Origin: a virus | Strand: one strand, 5' to 3' | Virus record (IMG/VR): IMGVR_UViG_3300042525_000084 | Span: 1-36,201 of that record | Length of the DNA stretch: 36,201 nucleotides | The notes under the pieces: generated by a model | Told to the model about the DNA's origin: nothing | Seen by the model: only the letters and a program-made list of their open reading frames with translations | The model's database searches: none | Position numbers and translations under genes: made by a program | In this document: positions 23,100-31,588 of the stretch, piece by piece | How positions within the stretch are numbered: position 1 is the stretch's first letter | How the letters are laid out: each line of letters begins with the position of its first letter

Positions 23100-26000
23100 A
23101 TGGCAAACATGAACGATCTTTATGATGCACTGCGTCGTGCGGATGCGGCTGGTGATACAGAAAGCGCAAGGAAACTAGCTAATTACATAAGGTCGTTACA
23201 GGCTCCTGCACCACAGCCTCCGTCAAGAGAGCGTACTTACGGTGAAGCGCTTCAAGATATTGGAGCCGGTGTAGTCGGTGGTATTGGGTCGTTAGTTCAA
23301 CTACCAGGCCAGCTTTATGGTTTGGCGACTGGTGATATGAGTCGTACCGGCGCATTAGGCGTTGGTAAAGATATTGAGGAATACGCAGAGACACTGAAGT
23401 CTGCTGGTCTTAAAGCCAGAGAAGAAGCAAGACGCAAAGCTATTGAAGAAGCTACTGCCAAAGAAGGACAGTTCGGTGCGTTCAAATCTGCATTCTCAGA
23501 GACGGTCAAAGATCCGGCATTACTGCTTACGTTCCTAGCCGAGCAGGCACCACAGTTACTCGTTCCTTTTGGCGCAGCAAAGATTGCTAAGGGTGTTACT
23601 GCTGCCAAGGGTGCAGAAGCCGCCGCACAGGCTGGCGTACGTGGCGCAGTCGGAGCCGCTGGTGTTCAGCAAGGTGCAGACGTAGGTGCAGGTGCATACG
23701 AAAACATTTACGCAGAACTGAAGTCTAAAGGCGCATCAGATAGAGAGGCGGCAGAAGGCGCATTAAATCTTGCTCGAGCAGCAGGCGCATCTGGTGCGAT
23801 TATTTCTGTACTGGCTCAACGACTTCCTGGCGCGAAGGCGTTGGAAGAAACATTTGCTGGTGTGCCGGGAACAGCAGGTAGGGCTGCTCGTGTATCTCGA
23901 GGTGCATTAGGTGAAAGCGCAGGCGAAATAACCGAGGAAGTTGGCGGTCGTTTCGGTCAGAACCTGGCGATGCGGGAAGTCAAACCAGAGCAGTCATTGA
24001 CTGAAGGTCTGGGTGAGACTGCTGGTATGGCTGCTATTGGTGGTGGCTTATTAGGTGGCGTAGCAGGGTTGGCTCGTCGTCCTCAGCCACCTGCTGAACC
24101 GGTTGTTGAACCGCCTCCTCCTCCACCAACACCAGAACAGCAACGTATAGAACAGCTCACTGGTGTACAGAGACCACCTGCTGTAGGTATTGAAGGATTA
24201 CTTTCTGCCCAAGAAGCGGCAAGACAAGAAGCTGAACGCGCGCCATTACAACCTGGCCAAGCAAGGGCAACGTTGCCTGAATTTGAACGTGGAGTTACCT
24301 CATTACTAAGGCCGGGAGAAACACGGGCAGAACCGTTACCGGAATTCCTAACCAGCAAGTATGGCTTGCGTCCCGGAGAATCTCGTGTTGTAGGTGAAAT
24401 GCCGTCGTTTGAAGCTCCTGCTACGGCTGAAGTGAGGCAGGTTCAAGAAGATGTTGCAGCGCGGGAAAAGATCGCAAGAGATGCTGAAGCCAAACGGGTA
24501 AGAGAAGTACAGACCGTACCGGGAGAAGCTAGATCAGCGACGGACGAAATGCTGGAAATCATTCGTCGGATACAGATTGCTGACTTGCCTAACTCGCCTG
24601 AACCGTTGACTACAGAGCAACGCAACTACTTGCGTAACCGTTTAATTGAGCTTCAACAACAAGCAAAACCTCAGCCTCGAGTAGGACCAGAGAGTCGTCC
24701 AGAAGTAAAAACTGAAGGCGCTTTAGGCCAGCTACCAACTGAAACAAAACCAGAAGTATTAGCACAACGACAAGCCGAAGTTGAGAAACGCCGTGCAGAG
24801 GCTGGCTTCCCAACAGCGGAACAACGCCGAGAAGGTATACGGGTTGTTGAGAAACCTAAAGCCCCACCAAGATCGCCAGTGCCGAGGCTTGCTGATCCTC
24901 GTCCTATGACACAAGAACAAGCAAACGCAAGGCTTGGCGTCATGAGAAGTATGCTGACCAATGAAGGCGGTGATCCTAATAGTCTTGGTATCGTTCCTCA
25001 CCCGTCTGCGTCAGGTAAGTTTGCAATCAAGTCATTTGACTTACCGTTTAAGCTTTCCCCAGAAACCCAAGCCACGGCATTTGGTACGCCAGAGAAACCG
25101 GTAATCATCGATCCGGTGGAGGCGTACGTCAACATTGCTAGACAGACAAATACGCCTGCGGCAAAAAGGTTTGTCAAAGACTGGGAAGCAGGACGTATCC
25201 CAAGAGAGGATGTTGAACGTGCGTTACAGACTGAACGTCAACTGTTGAGTCTGCCACCGCTAACATTCCTTGGATCACCTGGGGCGAAGATCTCTCAACA
25301 ACCTATTGCTGGCCCAACGCTAGAAGGTGTGAGAGATGTATTTGATCGCCCAATTACTAATGTTGCAAAGCCTCCCCCTAAACCATACGATGTACCTACT
25401 CCTAGCGTTCCATTTTCATCAACGACTTGGAATGTATCAGCCGGTCAGGTTGAACCAACAAGCAATCTTGAGTTGCCTGCTATCCAATTTTTGAACAACC
25501 CGAGTGTAGATCCTGTGGATTATTACATTCGCATGTTAACGAACCTGACAAATATAGATCCAACATCGTTAGCAACCAACGAAGAGAAAGCACAATTCCA
25601 AAAAATTAAAACATTCCTTGAAGCGTACAGCCAAAACAAAGTACCAAGATCGTTTATTGAAAATGCATTAAAACGAACCGGTCCAACTGGAACACCAGTA
25701 ACCGAACAGCCACCTACGCAACAACCTCCTACTCAAGCAACTGGAGAATTGACGTTTGAAGAATTTAAAAAACGTATGCCAGTTCAAAGACAAAATGCAG
25801 AAGTAGAAGCTGCTAATAAAGCAGGAGATTTAAAGAAGCTTGGCGAAGCATTGATCAAGAGTTCTAACCCAGCTATTGCACGAATAGGTGAACTTACGAA
25901 ATTAATTGTTGGTAAAGTGACGCTTAAAAAACCAACAAAGTTACCTAAAGGTACAGCCGGTCAATATGCGTATATTGATGATTCTATTCAAATGGACCGT

Positions 26001-29000
26001 GCTTATGCTGGCGATGAACACACTAACGCACATGAGATTGTCCACGGGTTGATTGCTAAATCACAAAGATTCCCTGGCCCAAAGCAAAAGCGTTATGCAA
26101 AAGATTTGCAAACGTTATATGAACACGTCAGGACAGAACTAAATAAACAAGGCATGGGATGGGGAAGAGGATATAAAACTCAAGTTTACGGTTTGCTTAA
26201 CGAGCGAGAGTTTGCATCAGAAGCAATGACGAACCAAGAGTTTCAATTCATGCTAATGAAAATCCCATACAAAGGGAAAAAGTCAGCATGGTCACAGTTT
26301 GTTTCCATCGTTGCTAATCTTTTAGGCATCAAAGATACAAATGCCTTAAGCGAAGCAATGCTGTTAATTGAAAATCTTGCAAAGGCTGGAAGGCCACTCA
26401 AGACACCGTTTGACCCATCGCTTGTAGATGCACGGGTGACAGCAGAGCAAGTAAAAGAGAAGGCCAAACAAGCGTTACAGAAACGTGGTCCGTTAAAACT
26501 TGCTCCACAGGTATCCGAAGAAACAGCAACAAAGTTACAACAAACATTTGCGCCTGAGAACAAGACCATCATCGATAAGATCGAAGGCCTTAAGGATCGT
26601 TTCTGGCAGCGCATGTCTCAGGGTATTGCTGATCAGTTCAGGTCTATCAAAGAGTACGACGAGAAAGCCTACATGCAGGCGCGTCTGTCAAAGTCTGTTG
26701 ACGGTGGACTAGAAGGTCTACTGTTCTACGGTGAGGTCTATAACGACGACGGCGCATTGAACATCCGTAAGGACGGCAAAGGTTTGATCAAAGTCTTGGA
26801 ACCTGTAGGGACTGAGGTCGATAACTTCATGATCTGGGTGGCGTTGAACCGTGAGGAACAGCTCCAACGGGAAGGGAAGATTCCCTCTATCCCTGAAGAC
26901 TTGATCGCAGAGAAGAACAACCTATCCAGTGGTACGTTGAACGGCCAGCCAAGACTGCAAGTCTATAAGCGCGTATTAGAGGACATGAACAAGTTAAACC
27001 GTTCTGTCTTGAAGATTGCGTTAGACACCGGTCTTATTGATCAGAACGGCTACGATAAGTTTTCAAGTGATATCTATTACGTTCCGTTCTATAAAGAGAT
27101 GGAAGGCAAAGACATTGATGCGCCGTCTACTGCGTCAGGTCTAACAAGCCAGTACTTCTCTAAGCAACTCAAAGGTGGCGAACGTCCGTTTGGTGATTTG
27201 GTAGAGAACACCTTGCGGAATTGGAATCACATCCTCTCTGCGGCCATGAAGAACCAGGCTGCGGTATCCACCATACAGTCTGCGTCACGGTTTAGGTTAG
27301 GTGATACACCAGTTGTAGAACCTACAACTGAGAAAACCGGATCTGCAAAGATCATGGTTGATGGGCAGGCGCAGTACTTCAAGATCAATGATCCCTTGTT
27401 GTTTGAAGCTATCTCAGCGATTGGATACTTAGGACCGAAGTCTAAGTTCCTTGATGTCGCAAGAGACTTTAAAAATATCCTACAGTTTGGTGTGACACTG
27501 TCGCCCGCGTTCAAAGTTAATAACTTGATACGTGACTCGGTTTCTGCCATGGCTGTCACGGAACTTAACAAGAACCCGATTGCCAACGTTCTTAACGGCG
27601 TATCGATCTTTAACAAAAACGATCCGACATACATATCAGCACTCGCTGGTGGGGCAATCTTTAACTTCGGTACAGCGTACGAAGGCGATCAATCAAAACT
27701 GATTAAACGATTAATTGAAAAAGGAATTAATCGTGACACTATTTTAGATACTCCAGACCGAATTAGAAAGGGTCTTCGGATGGCTTGGGATAAATACCAA
27801 GACTGGGGTAATGCATCAGAAGCGGCTAATAGATTGGCTTTGTATAAGCAGTTGCGTGACAAGGGTATGAGTCACCTCGAGGCTACATACCAAGCCCGTG
27901 ATCTGTTGGACTTCTCGATGCAGGGATCATGGCCTGCGTTTAGACTGGTTACACAAGTTGTACCGTTTATGAACGCACGTATCCAAGGCTTGTATAAACT
28001 TGGACGTGATGGCGTTATACCGACGTCACGAGTTCTTTATAACGTTGCAACAGGCAAAGAGATCGAAGGAACCGACAAACAGAAAGCCGAAGCATTTGGA
28101 TTGGTTACTGGTGCGGTCATGCTTGCATCGATGGCGTTGTACTTGACGTTCAAAGATGATGAGGAATACCAAAAACGTGATGAGTGGGATCGTGACAATT
28201 TCTGGTGGTTCAAGCTACCAGGCATGGACGTAGCGTTACGGGTTCCAAAGCCTTTTGAGATTGGCGCATTCGGTACGCTGACTGAACGTATCCTCGAGCA
28301 AGTAGTCGATGAAGGCGCAGAAGGGAAACAGTTTACTGACGCGCTGACAAGGATGTTGGGAGATACGTTTTCATTGAACCCAACACCACAAATGGTTAAA
28401 CCGCTACTTGATCTATACGCCAACAAAGACTCGTTTACTGGCGCGCCTATCGAGTCAGCAGGTCTGGAACGTTTATCGAAACAAGAACGCATCAACGATA
28501 ACACCAGCGCTTTAGCTATAGCACTAGGTGGTATATCAACAGTCTTCCCCGAAAAGTTCCAGTTGTCCCCTGTACAAGTTGACTACGCAATCAAAGGATA
28601 CTTTGGTTGGCTTGGTGGATTAGCTTCAACGACTTCTACCTATGCAGTCATGCCATTCAAAGAAGGTTCGTATCCTGATACCAAGTGGATCGACAGGGCG
28701 AGTCTTGGGCTAGCTCGTGACCTACCTTCTAACCAAGCAAGGTACGTCACGGCGTTCTATGAGAATGGAAAGGAAATCAATCAGGCCTATGCCGACATGC
28801 GTCATTACGCAGAAGTTGGTGATGCGGAAAAGGTAGAAAAGATTCTCGAGGAAAAGGGTGACAAGATTGCACTGGCTAAGTTCTACGATAAGACCGCAAA
28901 GAACATGTCAGAGATTCGCAAGCAGATCAGAGTCATCATGGCTGACACCACCATGGATGGTGCAGCCAAACGAGAAGAGATTGATCGTATGAAGATAATC

Positions 29001-29051
29001 ATTGCTGAACTAGCTAAACAGGCTGAAGAAGCTAGAAAGTCATTCAAGTAA
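23100..29051 (+). CDS. Giant internal virion protein with zinc-peptidase motif and LPD38-like region, 1983 aa
   Basis: ATG 23100 follows ATAGGAGCC. Residues 60-330 are Ala/Gly-rich helices that may associate with membranes. Residues ~335-850 are Pro/Glu-rich and probably flexible. At 978-983 lies HEIVHG, with N-E-R-E-F-A-S-E (1035-1041) downstream, the HExxH...E arrangement of zinc peptidases (H978, H982, E1041 candidates). From ~1150 the sequence is continuous and well folded. Residues ~1448-1640 (SKFLDVARDFKNIL..., FKVNNLIRDSVSAM..., DLLDFSMQGSWPAFRLVTQV) match large polyvalent protein-associated domain 38. A TM-like segment follows (AFGLVTGAVMLASMALYLTF, ~1664). Position and size match T7 gp16, but no lytic transglycosylase motif is seen; the peptidase may replace it. 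The C-terminal end overlaps the convergent nuclease gene by 12 bases. Confidence 0.78.
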   Translation: MANMNDLYDALRRADAAGDTESARKLANYIRSLQAPAPQPPSRERTYGEALQDIGAGVVGGIGSLVQLPGQLYGLATGDMSRTGALGVGKDIEEYAETLKSAGLKAREEARRKAIEEATAKEGQFGAFKSAFSETVKDPALLLTFLAEQAPQLLVPFGAAKIAKGVTAAKGAEAAAQAGVRGAVGAAGVQQGADVGAGAYENIYAELKSKGASDREAAEGALNLARAAGASGAIISVLAQRLPGAKALEETFAGVPGTAGRAARVSRGALGESAGEITEEVGGRFGQNLAMREVKPEQSLTEGLGETAGMAAIGGGLLGGVAGLARRPQPPAEPVVEPPPPPPTPEQQRIEQLTGVQRPPAVGIEGLLSAQEAARQEAERAPLQPGQARATLPEFERGVTSLLRPGETRAEPLPEFLTSKYGLRPGESRVVGEMPSFEAPATAEVRQVQEDVAAREKIARDAEAKRVREVQTVPGEARSATDEMLEIIRRIQIADLPNSPEPLTTEQRNYLRNRLIELQQQAKPQPRVGPESRPEVKTEGALGQLPTETKPEVLAQRQAEVEKRRAEAGFPTAEQRREGIRVVEKPKAPPRSPVPRLADPRPMTQEQANARLGVMRSMLTNEGGDPNSLGIVPHPSASGKFAIKSFDLPFKLSPETQATAFGTPEKPVIIDPVEAYVNIARQTNTPAAKRFVKDWEAGRIPREDVERALQTERQLLSLPPLTFLGSPGAKISQQPIAGPTLEGVRDVFDRPITNVAKPPPKPYDVPTPSVPFSSTTWNVSAGQVEPTSNLELPAIQFLNNPSVDPVDYYIRMLTNLTNIDPTSLATNEEKAQFQKIKTFLEAYSQNKVPRSFIENALKRTGPTGTPVTEQPPTQQPPTQATGELTFEEFKKRMPVQRQNAEVEAANKAGDLKKLGEALIKSSNPAIARIGELTKLIVGKVTLKKPTKLPKGTAGQYAYIDDSIQMDRAYAGDEHTNAHEIVHGLIAKSQRFPGPKQKRYAKDLQTLYEHVRTELNKQGMGWGRGYKTQVYGLLNEREFASEAMTNQEFQFMLMKIPYKGKKSAWSQFVSIVANLLGIKDTNALSEAMLLIENLAKAGRPLKTPFDPSLVDARVTAEQVKEKAKQALQKRGPLKLAPQVSEETATKLQQTFAPENKTIIDKIEGLKDRFWQRMSQGIADQFRSIKEYDEKAYMQARLSKSVDGGLEGLLFYGEVYNDDGALNIRKDGKGLIKVLEPVGTEVDNFMIWVALNREEQLQREGKIPSIPEDLIAEKNNLSSGTLNGQPRLQVYKRVLEDMNKLNRSVLKIALDTGLIDQNGYDKFSSDIYYVPFYKEMEGKDIDAPSTASGLTSQYFSKQLKGGERPFGDLVENTLRNWNHILSAAMKNQAAVSTIQSASRFRLGDTPVVEPTTEKTGSAKIMVDGQAQYFKINDPLLFEAISAIGYLGPKSKFLDVARDFKNILQFGVTLSPAFKVNNLIRDSVSAMAVTELNKNPIANVLNGVSIFNKNDPTYISALAGGAIFNFGTAYEGDQSKLIKRLIEKGINRDTILDTPDRIRKGLRMAWDKYQDWGNASEAANRLALYKQLRDKGMSHLEATYQARDLLDFSMQGSWPAFRLVTQVVPFMNARIQGLYKLGRDGVIPTSRVLYNVATGKEIEGTDKQKAEAFGLVTGAVMLASMALYLTFKDDEEYQKRDEWDRDNFWWFKLPGMDVALRVPKPFEIGAFGTLTERILEQVVDEGAEGKQFTDALTRMLGDTFSLNPTPQMVKPLLDLYANKDSFTGAPIESAGLERLSKQERINDNTSALAIALGGISTVFPEKFQLSPVQVDYAIKGYFGWLGGLASTTSTYAVMPFKEGSYPDTKWIDRASLGLARDLPSNQARYVTAFYENGKEINQAYADMRHYAEVGDAEKVEKILEEKGDKIALAKFYDKTAKNMSEIRKQIRVIMADTTMDGAAKREEIDRMKIIIAELAKQAEEARKSFK

Positions 29052-29297
29052 ACGTTCAATCGTTACAGAAAGTGCATCAAGTTCATCCATCTTACGGATG
29101 GACCATGCTCTTTTCTGACCGTGCCAACCAAGGATAGAACCTTGGTGGCAGTCTTTGCATAAGGCAACCACGGTGTATTGTTGATGTTGCTTTACGTGAT
29201 GTGCATCCGAAGGACCAGGCGCATCACATACGGAGCAGGGTAAGGACTTCACCCTGCGTACGTGTTCACGTTCCTTTGCGGTTAACTTGTTGTTCAC
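29040..29297 (-). CDS. HNH-type nuclease, Ref-like, 85 aa
   Basis: GTG 29297 is chosen, with GGGAAAGAAAG upstream. It gives MNNKLTAKEREHVRRVKSLP and overlaps the previous gene by 32 bases. The upstream ATG at 29378 would run 113 bases into that gene. Zinc-ligand pairs CSVC (21/24) and CKDCH (47/50/51) flank HH at 33-34, a compact HNH/beta-beta-alpha-metal fold. The LCKDCHQG...GWHGQ and MDELDALSVTIERLL wording resembles phage proteins annotated as RecA-dependent Ref-type nucleases. It is the last gene of the leftward recombination operon, consistent with a role in strand processing. Assignment to Ref rather than generic HNH is uncertain. Confidence 0.75.
   Translation of the reverse strand: MNNKLTAKEREHVRRVKSLPCSVCDAPGPSDAHHVKQHQQYTVVALCKDCHQGSILGWHGQKRAWSIRKMDELDALSVTIERLLE
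29123..29149. other. Strong inverted repeat inside the HNH gene near the convergent junction
   Basis: ACCAAGG (29127-29133) and CCTTGGT (29140-29146) form a 7-bp stem with loop ATAGAA. Flanking GCC/GGC adds three pairs across a one-base bulge. It lies about 75 bases past the stop of the rightward virion operon. There is no T-run on either strand. Confidence 0.5.
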
Positions 29298-29472
29298 GTT
29301 TCTTTCTTTCCCGCAGCATCTCTTCTGCAATGTTGAAACAGGTTTCTGGTAATTCGTTGTAGGGAATCTTGCTTGCAAAACTCATTAACGCAAAGCTTGC
29401 ATACCAGTCCAACATCGTCAGTTCAGAAACGGATGGATCCTCAGTAGGTACAAGTGATTCAACCCCGCGCAT
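29266..29472 (-). CDS. Small conserved phage protein, 68 aa
   Basis: ATG 29472 gives MRGVESLVPTEDPSVSELTM followed by LDWYASFALMSFAS and a basic helical end (AEEMLRERKKREQQ). The longer in-frame version back to 29628 overlaps the upstream gene in another frame and has a composition unlike a real protein. The S-E-L-T-M-L-D-W-Y-A-xx-A-L word is familiar from small early phage proteins of unknown function. It overlaps its neighbours by 14 and 32 bases. Confidence 0.65.
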   Translation of the reverse strand: MRGVESLVPTEDPSVSELTMLDWYASFALMSFASKIPYNELPETCFNIAEEMLRERKKREQQVNRKGT

Positions 29473-29710
29473 CTTGTTCACCGTGGGCAAATAGGCTTCT
29501 CCAGTACGCCCATTTCTTTTGGTATGCCGGATCTTCCGTCGGTGGAATCCAGAGTGCTTCCGTGTCGGGCCATTCAAGTTCTTCTCGTTCGATGGGAATT
29601 GGTTCGCTCTTTTTTCCATACAGATCAATCTTCACAACGTGAGTGGGTGCTTTTTGTTTTCTCCAAAGTGCCATGGCATCTGCGCCAGACTTCCAAAGTC
29701 TTTCATTCAT
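29459..29710 (-). CDS. Small protein of unknown function, 83 aa
   Basis: ATG 29710 overlaps the stop of the ribbon-helix-helix gene (ATGA) and is preceded by AGGA. The product begins MNERLWKSGADAMALWRKQK and is rich in Trp, Glu and Pro in its second half (WPDTEALWIPPTEDPAYQKKWAYW). No known motif was recognised. Tight coupling on both sides supports it as a real gene. Confidence 0.6.
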   Translation of the reverse strand: MNERLWKSGADAMALWRKQKAPTHVVKIDLYGKKSEPIPIEREELEWPDTEALWIPPTEDPAYQKKWAYWRSLFAHGEQDARG

Positions 29711-30012
29711 TTCTTTTTCCTATTTGGTTTTTGATGAACGATCATCGGGGTTAATAAGTCTTCGATGTAATACGCTAAGGTCAAGCCTTTAAGACCAATC
29801 AGGTTGCAGTAATCGTCTTCGTGTAAAGCACTGATTACATCTCTTATTGCTTTGTTATAACCAGCGTTGAATTCGTCATTGCCTTCAATCATCATCGTGA
29901 TGGCATCACGTACCAACGCCGTGGCTTTACGGTCTTGTGCGGCCTCTTTGACCTTTAAGTAAATATCCTCCCTCAGATGGACTGAGTAGGGGATGAGACG
30001 TTTGCTTTCCAT
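29707..30012 (-). CDS. Ribbon-helix-helix DNA-binding protein, 101 aa
   Basis: ATG 30012 has AGGA nine bases upstream and lies inside the end of the preceding gene. Residues about 5-45 fit an Arc/MetJ/CopG ribbon-helix-helix: a beta strand (LIPYSVHLRED) followed by two helices (IYLKVKEAAQDRK and ALVRDAITMMIEG). The rest is helical with a very basic C-terminus (HQKPNRKKK). RHH dimers bind palindromic operators, so it is a candidate regulator of the 26-bp palindrome at the operon's head; this link is inference. No toxin partner is adjacent. Confidence 0.7.
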   Translation of the reverse strand: MESKRLIPYSVHLREDIYLKVKEAAQDRKATALVRDAITMMIEGNDEFNAGYNKAIRDVISALHEDDYCNLIGLKGLTLAYYIEDLLTPMIVHQKPNRKKK

Positions 30013-30413
30013 GAATTGAATTCCTGTTCGATAACGAATAATCGTTTGGCTAATGATGGCTTGTCTTTTAGTTCTGACCGAGAGGTAATACCTAGCGTGT
30101 CTTTGAGCCAGTCAGTGGCTGCGCTTTCAGACTCCTCGAAGGTATTGCCTGTCTCTACTAAGAAGTTATGAAAGACTGGATCTTTGCATAACATGGCAGA
30201 GGCTCTTACGGGATCACGACCGTACTCACGTTCACGAACCATCGGTGTTTCGTCAGTGTTAAGTCGGACCATGACAACCTGGTATCTAGCCCCAACAAAG
30301 TCCCTGAGTATTTCGTCAGGGATCTCATCGGGGTGTATACATAATGTAAGCACATAGCCCGTCTTATCCTGTTTGATTGCCACCTTAGCGGCTTCAAATT
30401 GGGAAGTCTTCAT
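29973..30413 (-). CDS. Conserved protein next to ssb, 146 aa
   Basis: ATG 30413 lies two bases after the SSB stop. The product begins MKTSQFEAAKVAIKQDKTGY and reads VLTLCIHPDEIPDEILRDFVGARYQVVMVRLN, then a mixed helical part (DPVRASAMLCKDPVFHNFLV) and a C-terminal region with SELKDKPSLAKRLFVIEQEF. I recognise it as a family that often sits directly after ssb in phages of this type. It has no known function to me. Context suggests a replication or recombination accessory. Confidence 0.68.
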   Translation of the reverse strand: MKTSQFEAAKVAIKQDKTGYVLTLCIHPDEIPDEILRDFVGARYQVVMVRLNTDETPMVREREYGRDPVRASAMLCKDPVFHNFLVETGNTFEESESAATDWLKDTLGITSRSELKDKPSLAKRLFVIEQEFNSWKANVSSPTQSI

Positions 30414-30415
30414 GA

Positions 30416-30793
30416 TCAGAAAGGGATTTCTTGGTCATCGTCTTGCTTGATAGCAGGCTTCTCAGGACGGCCTGCCTCACGATTCCCACCAAGCATCGTC
30501 ATAACGGTACAAACGATATCGACAGTGGTCTTTTCAACGCCGTCTTTGTCGGTGTATTTGCCGTACTTGATGGACCCTTCCACGTAGATCTGGATACCTT
30601 TTTTGACCCACTCGGCAACGATCTCGGCAAGCTTTCCAAAGAAAACTAATCTATGCCATTGGGTTTCTTCCTGACCTTTTACTTTCTGTGAAGTGGCAAG
30701 GGATAAGTTGGCAATCGCCATGCCGTCGCCGGTGTAGCGAACGACAGGGTCTTGTCCCACACGACCGACTAGGGTTACGCGATTCACACTCAT
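30416..30793 (-). CDS. ssb: Single-stranded DNA-binding protein, 125 aa
   Basis: The OB-fold signature is clear: NRVTLVGRVGQDPVVRYTGDG at the N-terminus (MSVNRVTLVGRVGQDPVVRY), IANLSLATS, TQWHRLVFFGKLAEIVAEWV and YVEGSIKYGKYTDKDG. A short linker follows and the C-terminus ends DDDQEIPF, the acidic tip by which bacterial SSB recruits partner proteins. It would coat single strands made by the operon's nuclease and assist ERF. ATG 30793 overlaps the ERF stop (ATGA), so the two are co-translated. The linker is shorter than in E. coli SSB, as in other phage versions. Confidence 0.95.
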   Translation of the reverse strand: MSVNRVTLVGRVGQDPVVRYTGDGMAIANLSLATSQKVKGQEETQWHRLVFFGKLAEIVAEWVKKGIQIYVEGSIKYGKYTDKDGVEKTTVDIVCTVMTMLGGNREAGRPEKPAIKQDDDQEIPF

Positions 30794-31494
30794 GCTTCAT
30801 CTCCTTTTTCGAACTTAGCTTTTGTAGAAGAAAAGTCTTCCATCAAAAGCTTGTATGTACCGGGGTCTAACTGTTTGAGTTTGTCAAAGATGTTCCTGTT
30901 GACTTTGAATAAGTCAGTCACATCCGTTTTGTTTGCACAGAACGTAAGACCAGTCTTTGCCGCTTGGGTTACTTTCTCTGACCAGTCCTCGAGGTTTGCC
31001 TCTGGTGTCACGGTGACTTTGATCTGCCAGCCGGTATCGAATCCTTCGATGTGAGCTGGGATCTTAGTCTCAACCTTTGGTTCTACCTTGGGTTCAGGTT
31101 TGGGTTCAGGCTTTACAAACTTCTTACTAGCGGCGTTAGCGTCATCGTCTTCTGGTGCGATGCCACATGCAGCCATGAGGCTATACCTTCTTGCATAAGT
31201 TAACGCCGATCCATACCCTTGGGGATCTTGTTTGGCAGCAGGCACATGAAGTCTTCCTGTGCTTAACATCTCCCCTGACTCATGCATAAAGATAGTCTCT
31301 ACACTGACGCCGTTATCGCATTCATGAGTCTGTTGAATTAAAGCAATCCCGTTATCGTTTAAAGCGTCTATGACGGCCTCAACGCAAGCAGATAGGTCTG
31401 CATACTTCGTACGGAAATGCGGGTTCGTAGAGGACTTTAGGGCCGGTCCAAAGGCCTTCTGTGCTTTAACGAATGACTGGGCGATCTTCTGCAT
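30790..31494 (-). CDS. erf: ERF-family single-strand annealing recombinase, 234 aa
   Basis: The N-terminal ~120 residues match the ERF superfamily: SFVKAQKAFGPALKSSTNPH, KYADLSACVEAVIDALNDNG and the hallmark GYGSALTYARRYSLMAACGI followed by APEDDDANAA. ERF proteins anneal complementary single strands and are phage recombinases of the Red-beta functional class. A Lys/Pro/Glu linker (KPEPKPEPKVEPKVETK, ~128-145) precedes a smaller C-terminal domain. A strong SD (AGAGGAGA) lies inside the overlapping 40-residue gene upstream. With SSB and the PD-(D/E)XK nuclease encoded in the same operon it forms a complete annealing module. Confidence 0.93.
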   Translation of the reverse strand: MQKIAQSFVKAQKAFGPALKSSTNPHFRTKYADLSACVEAVIDALNDNGIALIQQTHECDNGVSVETIFMHESGEMLSTGRLHVPAAKQDPQGYGSALTYARRYSLMAACGIAPEDDDANAASKKFVKPEPKPEPKVEPKVETKIPAHIEGFDTGWQIKVTVTPEANLEDWSEKVTQAAKTGLTFCANKTDVTDLFKVNRNIFDKLKQLDPGTYKLLMEDFSSTKAKFEKGDEA

Positions 31495-31588
31495 CGTCGT
31501 CTCCTCTTAGAATGATTTCTATTTCAAGCAACATTTGTCTGATGTCGTAGATCAAATACATCAGTCGGTTCATTTCTTCTTGGCTCAT
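31466..31588 (-). CDS. Overlooked 40-residue helical protein overlapping erf
   Basis: ATG 31588 overlaps the previous stop (ATGA) and the frame runs to TAA at 31466-31468, 29 bases into erf. The product begins MSQEEMNRLMYLIYDIRQML and continues LEIEIILRGDDDAEDRPVIR: a regular amphipathic helix with an acidic tail. It carries the SD of erf within its codons. Its coupling to both neighbours suggests it is translated. Function is unknown. Confidence 0.55.
   Translation of the reverse strand: MSQEEMNRLMYLIYDIRQMLLEIEIILRGDDDAEDRPVIR

Noticed and set aside
29473-29628. Longer N-terminus for the 68-residue protein
   Set aside because: The extension overlaps the 83-residue gene in another frame and its composition (Asn/Arg/His-rich) is unlike the conserved part.
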